A stretch of 64,000 nt of DNA from JASLEW01 sp963732005. GTDB lineage: Bacteria; Acidobacteriota; Thermoanaerobaculia; Multivoradales; UBA5704. The stretch lies in NCBI GenBank assembly GCA_963732005.1, contig CAVSXT010000003.1, positions 248,001 through 312,000 on the forward strand. The letters are read 5' to 3'. This document shows, piece by piece, positions 44,850 to 53,400 of this stretch. The notes below the pieces were generated by a model. It was not told the origin of the DNA. It ran no database searches and was given only the letters and a program-made list of their open reading frames with translations. A program made the translations under genes and the position numbers. Position 1 is the stretch's first letter; every line of letters starts with the position of its first letter.

Positions 44850-46139
44850 TTACTGGCCGGCGGTGAGGATCACCACGGCGCGGCGATCCTGAGTCTTGTC
44901 GCCGGTCGTCTCCTGCCCGTCGCGGCCTTCGATCTTGGTGCGGCTCGGATCGATGCCGTGGCGGGTGACGAGGTAGCTCTTCACGGCCTCGGCCCGGTGC
45001 TCGCTGAGCTTCTGACCGTTCTTCTCCGCGCCGTCGGAATAGCCGATCACCTGCGCCGTCGCGGCGGCGTCCTGCTTCATCTTGAGCGCCACGTCGTCGA
45101 GCTTCGCCTTGCAGATGTTCGACAGGCGCGCGCTACCCGGAGTGAAGTTGCAGGTCACCCGGACCTCCGCCGGAGGCGGCGGTGGGGGTGGCGGCGGTGG
45201 CGGTGGCGGCGGCGGTGGCGGTGGTGGTGGCGGCGGTGGCGGAGGAGGCGGCGGTGGCGGTGGCGGCGGTGGCGGCGGCGGTGGCGGCGGTGCCCGGTGC
45301 GGGAAGTAGGCTAGGCCTACCACGCCGCGCAGGGGGTGCTCCCTGAACTCGTTGAGACGATCCAGGTTCTGCCGCAACGCCGCGGTGAAGGCCCAGTCGG
45401 CCGGATTGCCGAGCCAGATGCGCACGCCGCTCGACAGGTCGACCCAGTCCTTGTACTCGACCACGTCGGTCTTGGAGTAGTGATGGTCCACGACCTCGGT
45501 GATCCAGTCGACCCGGCTGGCGACCTGCAGGCCGTAGCCGATCCCGCCCTGCAGCTCGTTGGGGAACTCCACCCCGCCGAAGGCCTGGGTGCGGGTGGTG
45601 TACTGGCCGTTGAGCACGAAGTCGCCGATCCGCCAGTCGAGCCCGCCGCCGAACCCGGTGCGGTTGTTGGCGAAGTCGCTCTTGCCGGTCGAGGGATCGA
45701 CGAAGGCGTTGACGGCAAACTCCGACAGGTCACCCGGCTGGCCGAAGAGGCGGAACTTGGTGCCGATGTGGAGGTTGCCGAGGCCGCTCCGGCGATCCAG
45801 CAGGTAGGGCGCCAGCTGGCTCTCGGTGAAGGCGTAGTTGTCATACGGGACGGAAAGCGTCAGCTCCCACCAGTCCGTGAGCCCATAGCCAATGCTGGCG
45901 CTCTCCTCGTTCCAGAAGAAGATCTTTTGATCCGGGAAGCCGGGTTGGCGCAGCACCGGGTTCCAGTTGTTGTAGTACAAACTAAAATCCCATCCACCCT
46001 GCGGGAGCGTTTCGCCGCTCTGCAGGGTGAACAGCCCCGTCTCGCCTGTGTTTGTTGGAGCATCGGCATGCTCCCCTGCCCACGCCAAGGCCGGCACGAG
46101 GCCCAACAGCGCTGCGACGAGCAGATTTTTCAATCTCAT
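44850..46139 (-). CDS. OmpA-like outer-membrane protein with 40-proline linker
   Basis: I chose the ATG at 46139, with GGAGGAGAAAGC directly upstream, giving 429 residues. The signal peptide is about 1-21. Residues 22-275 form an outer-membrane beta-barrel-like region (SLYYNNWNPVL, GLTDWWELTLSVPYDNY, NLHIGTKFRLFG). A run of 40 prolines links it to a C-terminal OmpA domain (VIGYSDGAEKNGQKLSEHRAEAVKSYLV...GIDPSRTKIEGRDGQE) that binds peptidoglycan. The protein would tie the outer membrane to the wall. Confidence 0.88.
   Translation of the reverse strand: MRLKNLLVAALLGLVPALAWAGEHADAPTNTGETGLFTLQSGETLPQGGWDFSLYYNNWNPVLRQPGFPDQKIFFWNEESASIGYGLTDWWELTLSVPYDNYAFTESQLAPYLLDRRSGLGNLHIGTKFRLFGQPGDLSEFAVNAFVDPSTGKSDFANNRTGFGGGLDWRIGDFVLNGQYTTRTQAFGGVEFPNELQGGIGYGLQVASRVDWITEVVDHHYSKTDVVEYKDWVDLSSGVRIWLGNPADWAFTAALRQNLDRLNEFREHPLRGVVGLAYFPHRAPPPPPPPPPPPPPPPPPPPPPPPPPPPPPPPPPPPPPPPPAEVRVTCNFTPGSARLSNICKAKLDDVALKMKQDAAATAQVIGYSDGAEKNGQKLSEHRAEAVKSYLVTRHGIDPSRTKIEGRDGQETTGDKTQDRRAVVILTAGQ
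45171..45290. repeat. 120-bp GGN/CCN triplet tract encoding 40 prolines
   Basis: An uninterrupted run of 40 proline codons on the minus strand, read as GGC/GGT-type triplets on the plus strand. It is bounded by an Ala codon on each side. Such tracts are prone to slippage and can form G-quadruplexes on the G-rich strand. Confidence 0.93.
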
Positions 46140-46163
46140 GCTTTCTCCTCCGGCTGTAAGCAC

Positions 46164-46180
46164 AGGGACCAATCGTCCCT
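46164..46180. promoter_or_regulatory. Inverted repeat in OmpA-like gene leader
   Basis: AGGGAC and GTCCCT, a 6-bp perfect inverted repeat with a 5-nt spacer, 25 nt upstream of the ATG. It could be an operator half-site pair or a short leader hairpin. Function is a guess. Confidence 0.3.
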
Positions 46181-46231
46181 AGCCTGATCTCAAATGCTAT
46201 ATGAACGGCGAGTCGCTCGTTGGTGGCAGGG

Positions 46232-47542
46232 TCAGTGGTAGGTTCTGACCGAGAGACGCGCCTCGATGTGGTTCGATCCATTCAAGGGTCGTGCCAAAAT
46301 GCTCGACAGGAAAAACCGATAGCGCCAGAGCTGCACCGACGCCTCGAAGCCGATGCCGGCATCGGGGATATAGGCGCTCAGGTCGGTGTAGGTGCGGGAG
46401 GTGAAACCGATCGTTCCTGCGCCCGCATACAGGATCCAGTACCAGCTTTGCCAGTCCAGATGGAGGACAGTATGGTGCTGCCCGAGGAACCACGGGGTGA
46501 AGAATTCCCAGGTGTTGTGTAGCTCCTGGGTGCCAATTAGATTGTTACTCAGGCCCTTGAGGTTGTCTGCACCGCCAATGTTGAAGAAATCGGCCAATGG
46601 TATCGAGTAACGCTGCTGCACGTCCAGCGCGAAAGGCTTGCTCAGCTGGTTGTAGAGAAAGCTCCCGAGGTGCAGCGTGCCGACGATGAACGTCCGGTCG
46701 GTGATCTCGAAGCGCTTGAGCGCCTGGGCCTCCAGCCGGACGTAATCGAAGTCGCCGACTGGAAAGCCGTAGGTCAGCGCGCTGGTGAAGCCAAATTGGC
46801 CGGGGCCGATCTCGCGCACCGCGGTGAAGATCGAAGGGAAGTAGGCGCGGGAGTCGCCGACGATCGCCTGGGTCCGGGAGTCGCCAGGCGTGCCGAGCTG
46901 AGCGCCGACCCGGATGAAGCTGTCGGTGCTGTTGGTCGCCGGCAGCGACTCGCTGCTGGAGCTGATGCGGTCGATCTCCCCCAGGGTGAAGAGGCGGAAG
47001 CTGTAGCTGCGCGGCCATTCCAGAAACAGGTTGGCGCCGCGGGTGCGGTTGAACTGGTTCGACAGGCTCTGCAGGCGGCCGAAGCTGATGTCGTCGAAGA
47101 CCTCGATCTGGGTGGTCCGGTTATAGCCGTAGTGGCGATAGCGCAAGAAGGCGGTGATGTCGCCGCTGACGAAGGCGTACCGCACCTCGCCCTCGAAGAG
47201 GACCTTGTTGACCAGCCGGCTGACCTTGAGATCGAGCGTGCCCTCGGGAAACAAGAGGTCGACGTTGGGGAGGTAACGCTCGATGGGCGTCGCGCCAGGT
47301 TCGGCGGGGGCCTGGTCGCCGCCGGCCTCGCGGCTCGCCGCGCTGCCACCGCCGGGCTCAGGCGGCGCCACCGGCGGCGCCGGTTCCCCGGCCGCGGGCG
47401 GCGGTGCCTCCGGAGCTGCCGGAGCGCCCGCCGCGGCCTGTGCCGCCCATGCCGTCGCCGGTACGCCGAGCGCCAGGAGCAGGAGCGAGAGCAGGGTCGC
47501 CGCCGGGAGCCGGGCCGGGCTCGATGATGGGCGACGGTCCAT
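46232..47542 (-). CDS. Outer-membrane beta-barrel protein, Omp85-like end
   Basis: A 436-residue exported protein. The signal peptide (about 1-33) is followed by a Pro/Ala-rich segment to about 85 and then a long beta-barrel pattern. The segment FFNIGGADNLKGLSNNLIG followed by an aromatic acidic strand resembles the Omp85 loop region just before strand b13. No POTRA domain is present. It could be a lipid- or protein-transport barrel, or an unrelated porin. It precedes the OmpA-like gene by 92 nt on the same strand. Confidence 0.65.
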   Translation of the reverse strand: MDRRPSSSPARLPAATLLSLLLLALGVPATAWAAQAAAGAPAAPEAPPPAAGEPAPPVAPPEPGGGSAASREAGGDQAPAEPGATPIERYLPNVDLLFPEGTLDLKVSRLVNKVLFEGEVRYAFVSGDITAFLRYRHYGYNRTTQIEVFDDISFGRLQSLSNQFNRTRGANLFLEWPRSYSFRLFTLGEIDRISSSSESLPATNSTDSFIRVGAQLGTPGDSRTQAIVGDSRAYFPSIFTAVREIGPGQFGFTSALTYGFPVGDFDYVRLEAQALKRFEITDRTFIVGTLHLGSFLYNQLSKPFALDVQQRYSIPLADFFNIGGADNLKGLSNNLIGTQELHNTWEFFTPWFLGQHHTVLHLDWQSWYWILYAGAGTIGFTSRTYTDLSAYIPDAGIGFEASVQLWRYRFFLSSILARPLNGSNHIEARLSVRTYH

Positions 47543-47572
47543 GCGCGAGATGGTGGAAATCTTGCAGCTGGA

Positions 47573-48403
47573 TCAGGCCACCGGTCGCTCCAGCAGATGT
47601 GAGACGCGGTCCAGGAACGCCTTGCTCTGGTTCGGTCCGAGGGCCGCGGAGACCACCTTCTCCTCGGAGCGCAGCAGGTCGAGCACCGCCTCGACGCCGC
47701 GGCCCCCATCCATCTCCGCCTTGCTCAACCGCAGCGGCACGTCCAGCTCGGCCTGGCGAAAATGACCGGACATCAGGGCGCGCGCCTGCTGGTCGATGGC
47801 TTCGGCGAGCTTGGCGAGCTGCTCGGGGCTCATCTTGTGCAGGCGGTCGGTGCCGAGCCGGTTGAAGTCCTCGCGCAGGCTGACCAGGCCCGAGGTGATG
47901 AGGCCGTACAGCAGCTTGCAGGCCTCGAAGGCGCTCATGTCGAGGCCGACCGCCACCTCCTCGATCGAACGGCGCTCGTCGATCTTGCAGATCAGCGCCC
48001 ATTCCTGCGGCGTCAGGGAGACCGAGGTGGTTGCCGCCTGATTGGTGAACACCGGCACCAGGCGCGTGGAAGGGATCCGCTTCGACAGCACCTGCCACTC
48101 GTCGATGCGGCGGGCCGCCTCCATCAAGAGGTTGGTGTTCGACTTATGGATGGTGGTGAGGTCGGTCTCCTGCCCGGGAGTGAACACGAACTCGCCTTCC
48201 GGCCAGATTGCCAGCTCGTAGACTGCCTCCTCGCCGGTCAGGTCGCCGACGTGGGCATGGACGATCTGGCCGCCGCGCAGGTAGATCTCGCCCGACGAAT
48301 CGCCGTTCCGCTTCAGGGTGAAGACGCCGGTCTTTCCTGAAACGGAAACCAGCTGGATGATGTCAGGAAGGGGCAGCTCCTTGAGAGAACCTTGGAATGC
48401 CAT
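47573..48403 (-). CDS. DUF4388 (PATAN) domain protein
   Basis: A 276-residue cytoplasmic protein. Residues 1-90 match DUF4388 (MAFQGSLKELPLPDIIQLVSVSGKTGVFTLKR...GEIYLRGGQIVHAHVGDLTGEEAVYEL). The domain is common in Acidobacteriota and deltaproteobacteria near two-component and gliding genes. The middle has a winged-helix-like stretch (VSLTPQEWALICKIDERRSIEEVAVGLDMSAFEACKLLYGLI). The exact role is unknown. It is downstream of yebC-ruvC on the same strand. Confidence 0.85.
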   Translation of the reverse strand: MAFQGSLKELPLPDIIQLVSVSGKTGVFTLKRNGDSSGEIYLRGGQIVHAHVGDLTGEEAVYELAIWPEGEFVFTPGQETDLTTIHKSNTNLLMEAARRIDEWQVLSKRIPSTRLVPVFTNQAATTSVSLTPQEWALICKIDERRSIEEVAVGLDMSAFEACKLLYGLITSGLVSLREDFNRLGTDRLHKMSPEQLAKLAEAIDQQARALMSGHFRQAELDVPLRLSKAEMDGGRGVEAVLDLLRSEEKVVSAALGPNQSKAFLDRVSHLLERPVA

Positions 48404-48442
48404 GACGTAGATCGAGCTTGCGGCGATCGTAGCACAAGCAAG

Positions 48443-48946
48443 CTACCGCCCGCGATCGTAGCGCAGCTGGTCGAGGCGCCGGCGCTGGGCGCAGCATAGC
48501 GCCACCGCCAGCGCATCGGTGGCATCCGGTGCCAGACCGTCGCGGGCCCGCGGACCCAACAGCAGCGCCACCATCCTGGCCACCTGCGCCTTGTCGGCGC
48601 GGCCGTTGCCGGTCACCGCCGACTTGACCTCTGCAGGGCTGTACTCCGCGATCTCCACGGCGCCGCCGGCCAGCACCGCGAGCAGCGCGCCCCGCGCCTC
48701 GGCGAGGACGATGAGCGTGCGCGCGTTGAGGCCGTGGAACGGCGTCTCGAGCGCCGCCAGGTCGGGACGGTGCCGCGCGAGCAGCTCGCCGAGCCTGGCG
48801 CCGAGCTGGGCGAGGCGGGCAGGCACCGCCAGGGTGCGGGCGCAGGAGATGCGGCCGGCATCGACGAGGACGACCGCGGAGCCGCGCTTTTCGACCAGGC
48901 CGTAGCCGGTGTGCAAGCTGCCCGGATCGAGGCCTAGGATGAGCAA
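48443..48946 (-). CDS. ruvC: Holliday junction endodeoxyribonuclease RuvC
   Basis: A 167-residue nuclease that resolves Holliday junctions. The catalytic acids are visible: Asp in ILGLDPGSLHTGYGLV, Glu in AALETPFHG, and the C-terminal Asp pair in APDATDALAVALC. KSAVTGNGRADKAQVARMV is the conserved DNA-contact segment. ruvA and ruvB are not adjacent. It follows the yebC family gene by 41 nt, a common bacterial pairing. Confidence 0.94.
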   Translation of the reverse strand: MLILGLDPGSLHTGYGLVEKRGSAVVLVDAGRISCARTLAVPARLAQLGARLGELLARHRPDLAALETPFHGLNARTLIVLAEARGALLAVLAGGAVEIAEYSPAEVKSAVTGNGRADKAQVARMVALLLGPRARDGLAPDATDALAVALCCAQRRRLDQLRYDRGR

Positions 48947-48987
48947 ATTGAACCGGTGACGGCCGCGCGTGACCGCGGGCTCGGAGC

Positions 48988-49746
48988 TCAGGAATGCGTC
49001 GCGGCCACCTTGGCGTCGAGCGCGCTGGTGTCCAGGTTGAGCCAGACCTTCTGCACGTCGTCGTGGTCTTCGAGCGCTTCCGCCAGGCGCATTACCTGCG
49101 CCACCCGGTCCGCGGGCAACGTCATCGGGGTCTGCGGAACCATCGCCAGCTCCTTGGCCGCCACCGGCAGGCCGCGGCGTTCCAGCTCCTCCTGGACCGC
49201 GGCGAAGTCCTCCACCGGGGTGAAGAGCTCGTAATGGTCGGGCTCGATCGTGATGTCGTCGACCCCGAGCTCGAGGGCCAGCTCCATCAGCTTCTCATCG
49301 TCCTCGGACGCGCTGCGCTCGATGGCGAAGTAGCCGCGGCGTGTGAACATCCAGGTCACACTGCCGCTGTCTCCCAGGTTGCCGCCGTGGCGGGTGAACA
49401 GGTGGCGCACTTCCGAGGCGGTGCGATTGCGGTTGTCGGTCATGCCCTCGACCAGGATGGCGACGCCGCCGGGCCCGTAGCCCTCGTAGATGACCTCCTC
49501 GTAGGACTCGCCCTCGAGCTCCCCGGTTCCCTTCTTGATGGCCCGGTCGATGGTGTCGCCCGGGACGCTGCTCGAGCGGCCCTCGACCAGCGCGCTGCGC
49601 AGCCGCGGATTGGATTTCGGGTCGCCGCCGCCCAGGCGTGCGGCGACCGTGATCTCGCGCAACAGCTTGGTGAACAGCTTGCCGCGGCGCGCGTCCGTCG
49701 CCGCCTTGCGGTGCTTGATGGTGCTCCATTTGCTATGGCCTGACAT
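48988..49746 (-). CDS. YebC/TACO1-family regulator
   Basis: A 252-residue protein with the start MSGHSKWSTIKHRKAATDARRGK, AARLGGGDPKSNPRLRSAL, YEGYGPGGVAILVEGMTDNRNRTASEVRHLFTRHGG, and a C-terminal TxxPxxMxLPAD-like VPQTPMTLPAD. Family members act as transcription regulators or help ribosomes through proline stretches. That second role would suit an organism encoding a 40-proline run. The stop lies 41 nt before ruvC. Confidence 0.93.
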   Translation of the reverse strand: MSGHSKWSTIKHRKAATDARRGKLFTKLLREITVAARLGGGDPKSNPRLRSALVEGRSSSVPGDTIDRAIKKGTGELEGESYEEVIYEGYGPGGVAILVEGMTDNRNRTASEVRHLFTRHGGNLGDSGSVTWMFTRRGYFAIERSASEDDEKLMELALELGVDDITIEPDHYELFTPVEDFAAVQEELERRGLPVAAKELAMVPQTPMTLPADRVAQVMRLAEALEDHDDVQKVWLNLDTSALDAKVAATHS

Positions 49747-49850
49747 CGCGCAACCCCTCGGAAGAGCCCAGACCGTGCAGTTTACCCGAATCGGCGGCCC
49801 GCGGGAGCGTTAAATCTTTCAAAAATCAGCATCTTTCCATGCGGACGCGA

Positions 49851-49879
49851 TTGACGCGGGCGAAGGGGAATGTTAGAAA
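49851..49879 (+). promoter_or_regulatory. Candidate sigma70 promoter of the receiver-kinase locus
   Basis: TTGACG (49851-49856), a 17-nt spacer and TAGAAA (49874-49879), 35 nt before the ATG at 49914. It lies in the divergent gap with the yebC family gene. Confidence 0.45.
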
Positions 49880-49913
49880 GGCTTGCTGTACCATCCTACC
49901 GGAGATAGTGAGT

Positions 49914-50490
49914 ATGGCCTCGATCCTGGTCGTCGGGCAAGAGCAGCATTCCTTGGAGCGCTTCCACCGCGTGCTGAGCGCGGAAGGGTGGCGAGTCCGG
50001 GTCGCCCAAGGTCGCGCCCAGGCCCTCCAGGCGGCGGCGCTGGAGCCGCCGGACCTGGTGGTTGCCGGGGCCGAGATGGCGGGCGCCGAGGAGCTGGCGA
50101 CTGCCTTCCGCCGCAGCGCCGGCGGCCCCGGGATCCTGATCGTGATGACCGAGGTCGGATCGCCCACCGGGCCGGCGCTGCTCGGCGACGAGCGCTTGCG
50201 TCAGCCGTTTGGCGATCAGGACCTGGTGGCGGCGGTGCGGCGCATGCTGGCGGCGGGCCGCGGCATGGCCCGCACGACGTCGCTGGAGCAGTTGCCGCAG
50301 ACCGTGCGCCTGACCTCCCAGGAGATCTTCGGCGACGTGTTGGCAGAGGTCGAAGGGCAGTTCGGTTCATCCGCTCCGGGCCAGGCGGCGCCGACAACGT
50401 CGGCGCTACCGCCGCCGGCGGCCGGCGCCGCTCAACCGTCGCGGACCGCCGCCGCGCGCAGTGGCGACGATGTCCAGCAAAAGCTCGAAG
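49914..50490 (+). pseudogene. Degenerate receiver domain, apparently frameshifted into the kinase
   Basis: From the ATG at 49914 (GGAG 9 nt upstream) the frame encodes a receiver-like domain (SILVVGQEQHSLERFHRVLSAEGWRV...PDLVVAGAEMAG...ILIVMTEVGSPTG). The paired acids near the start are replaced by Gly-Gln, and the phospho-acceptor Asp position is Gly, so it is a pseudo-receiver. A linker ends SGDDVQQKLE. Skipping one base at about 50490 continues as KTLSGLLGG in the kinase frame. I list the part before the shift. The frame stays open without stop to 51440, but that continuation looks like a shadow. Confidence 0.6.
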
Positions 50491-53400
50491 AAGACCCTCT
50501 CCGGGTTGCTCGGAGGCGACCCCCGCCGGACGGCGGCCCCGCCATCCCGCGGCACCGCGCCCCAGCCGCGTCGCGCCGACGGCGGGAGTGCCGCCGCGGA
50601 CGTCGAGGCCATGCTGAGCCGGACGCTCTCGGAGCTGGGCGCGAGGCCGCGGCCTGCCGCCGCCGCGCCGGCTGCGGCGCCGCCGCCTGCACCATCGGCG
50701 GCATCGGCAGCGCCTGCCGGCGCGGCCGGCGCCGTACCACTGCCAGCGCCTGCCGCCGCGGCATCCGCCAGCGCGGGACGGGTGCCGCCCCCTTACGCGC
50801 CGGAGGTCCCGGCACCGGCACGGGTTTCGCCGCCGCCGCCGGCGCCGCCGCCGGCACCGCCGGGGATCCCGGCGACCCCGGCGACCCCGGCGACCCCGGC
50901 GACCCCGGCGACCCCGGCGAACACTGCGGGGCCTGCCGCCGCAGCCGCTGCCGCCACCGCACCGCTGCCGATGGCAGCCGCGCCGCCTCCAGCCGGCGCC
51001 GGCGGCCCAACCCCAACCCCCCCGGTCCTCGCCATGCCCGCGGCTGCCGTCACCACCGCGGCGATTCGACCCGCGGCGGCCGCGCCGCGCCCCTCTCCGG
51101 TACCGCCGGCACCGCCCCCGGCGCCGCCATCGCCGGTATCGGCAGGCTCGCCGCCGATGGCCTCGCCACCGCCACCGCCATCCCCGCCGGCGTCGTCATC
51201 CACGGCGGAAGGCACCGGCGTGCGCCGCCGTCTGACCGGCGAGCTGGACCTGTCGCAGATCGAGGAGCTGGCCCGTACGCGTCGCAGGGTCGACCCGGCA
51301 TCCCGTCCCGGGCTGGCCGGCCCGCCGCCGGTTGCTGCCACCGGTGCCACGCCCCCGGCGCCGGCCCAGCCGATCCCCTTCGTCTCGGGGCGGGGCGAGA
51401 GCCCGGCCGCCACCCAGCGCATCCAGATGGTGCCGCGTGAGCAGCGGGCGGCGGCGGAGCCGGCGGGCGAGAAGTTCGGGCAATACACGCTGCTCGAGCG
51501 GATCGCGGTCGGCGGCATGGCGGAGGTCTGGAAGGCGCGCATGCGCGGCGTCGAGGGCTTCCAGAAGACGGTGGCGATCAAGAAGATCCTTCCCTACATG
51601 ACCGACAACGCCGAGTTCGTCGGCATGTTCATCGACGAAGCCAAGCTGGCCGCCCAGCTCAGCCATCACAACATCATTCATATTTACGACCTGGGCAAGA
51701 TCGGCTCCGACTTCTACATCGCCATGGAGTACGTCGATGGCAAGGACCTGCGATCGCTGCTCAACGCCGCCCGCCAACGCGGCACGCCCCTGCCGCTCGG
51801 CCTGGCGCTGCTGATCGGCGTGCGCCTCGCCAGCGCGCTCGACTACGCGCACCGCAAGCGCGACTTCGAAGGCCGGGAGATGGGCCTGGTGCATCGCGAC
51901 GTGTCGCCGCAGAACGTCCTGATCTCCTATGACGGCGACGTCAAGCTCTGCGATTTCGGGATCGCCAAGGCGGTTTCCAAGGCGGGCCAGACGCAGATGG
52001 GAGCGCTCAAGGGAAAGCTGCAGTACATGTCGCCGGAGCAGGCGCGGGGGAGCCTGGTCGATGCGCGCTCGGATATCTTCTCGCTCGGCACGGTGCTGTT
52101 CGAGATGCTCACCGGTCAGCGGCTGTTCGACGGCGATTCCGAGATGTCGGTGCTGGAAGCCGTGCGGCAGGTGAAGGTGCGATCGCCGCGCCTGGTGGCT
52201 CCGGCCATCCCCCAGGAGGTCGACGAGATCGTGATGCACGCGCTGGCGGGCCGGCCGGCGGACCGCATCCAGACCGCCGGCGAGCTCGAGCAGCGGCTCG
52301 AGGGCCTGCTCTTCGCGCTCAAACCCTCGCCGAGCCATTCCGATCTCGCCGCCTTCGTGCGGCTGGCGCTCGCGGCGCCGGCCGGCGCCGCGCCGGCGGA
52401 CCGCCCGCAGCCCGCCCAGCCCGCAAACGCCGCCGGCGTGACCACGCCGCCGTCGACGCGGTCAGGCGTCCAGGCGCCGGCGCTCGTTCCGCCCACCAGG
52501 ACGCCGCCGCCGCCCTTCGCGCCGCTGCCGCGCGTCGCGGCGCCGCCGCCGGCTGCCGCGATCCTGGCGCCAGCAGTGACGCCGGCGCCATTGCCCCCGT
52601 TCCCGCAGAGCCTGGAGACGGCAGGTGCGCAGCCGCAGGAGGTGGCGCCCCTGGCGCCGCTCGGCGAGGTGCGGGCGGACGAGGCTTGGCGTCCGGTTCG
52701 CCTGCTGCTGGTGGCCGCGGTCGTGGTGCTGGCGCTGGCGACGCTGCTCTACTTCTTCGTCGGCCGTCGCAAGGCTGCCAATCCTGGCGCCGCCGGCGCG
52801 GCCAATCCTGCTGACGCCGGCGGCAAGGCCGGGAACGGCGCGACTCTGGCGTCTCTGGCGGCCCCGGCGACCCCGCCGACCCCGGGGACCCCGGGGACCC
52901 CGGGGAATACCGCCGGCGGCCTTCCCGGACAGCCGCCGGGCACCGCGGCGGCGGGCAAGGCCGCGGCCGGCAAGGTGGACGTCCAGGGGGTGGTCGACCA
53001 GGAGGTCGCCCGCCGCGCCGACGAGATGAAGAAGCAGTTCGAGCAGCAACAGCAGCAGCTGCAAAAGGAGCTCGACAAGGCGAAGGCGCCGAAGCCCGAA
53101 AGCGCCGGCGCCGCGGCGGCCAACTCGCCCGGCAGCCCGGCAGCCGCGAGCTCGCCGCCATCATCTGCCGGTAGTGCCGACAGCGCCGCTTCCCGCGCTC
53201 AGCGGCCGGCGGCGTCGCCGGCCGCCGCCGCCGATGCGGCAGCCAGTCCGGCGCCGGGCGCCGGCTCGCCGGCCGCGCAGCAGGAAGCCGCCCGGGAGCG
53301 AGCGGCGGAACCGGCAGCTCGTGCGGCGGGAGAGGCGCCGGCAACGCCGCCGGCGGCAGCGGCCGGCGCGCCGGTTGCCGCCGGCGGTGCGATGGTGCCG

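Noticed and set aside
45082..45309. Open frame coding 40 glycines on the plus strand
   Set aside because: It is the antisense shadow of the proline tract in the OmpA-like gene and has no ribosome site.
50862..50924. Possible CRISPR-like short repeats
   Set aside because: Units are 9 bp, contiguous, without spacers, and in frame within the kinase gene.
50491..51440. Continuation of the receiver frame as a real protein
   Set aside because: After the proposed shift it reads Arg/Gly/Ala-rich and overlaps the kinase gene, whose frame carries clear domains.
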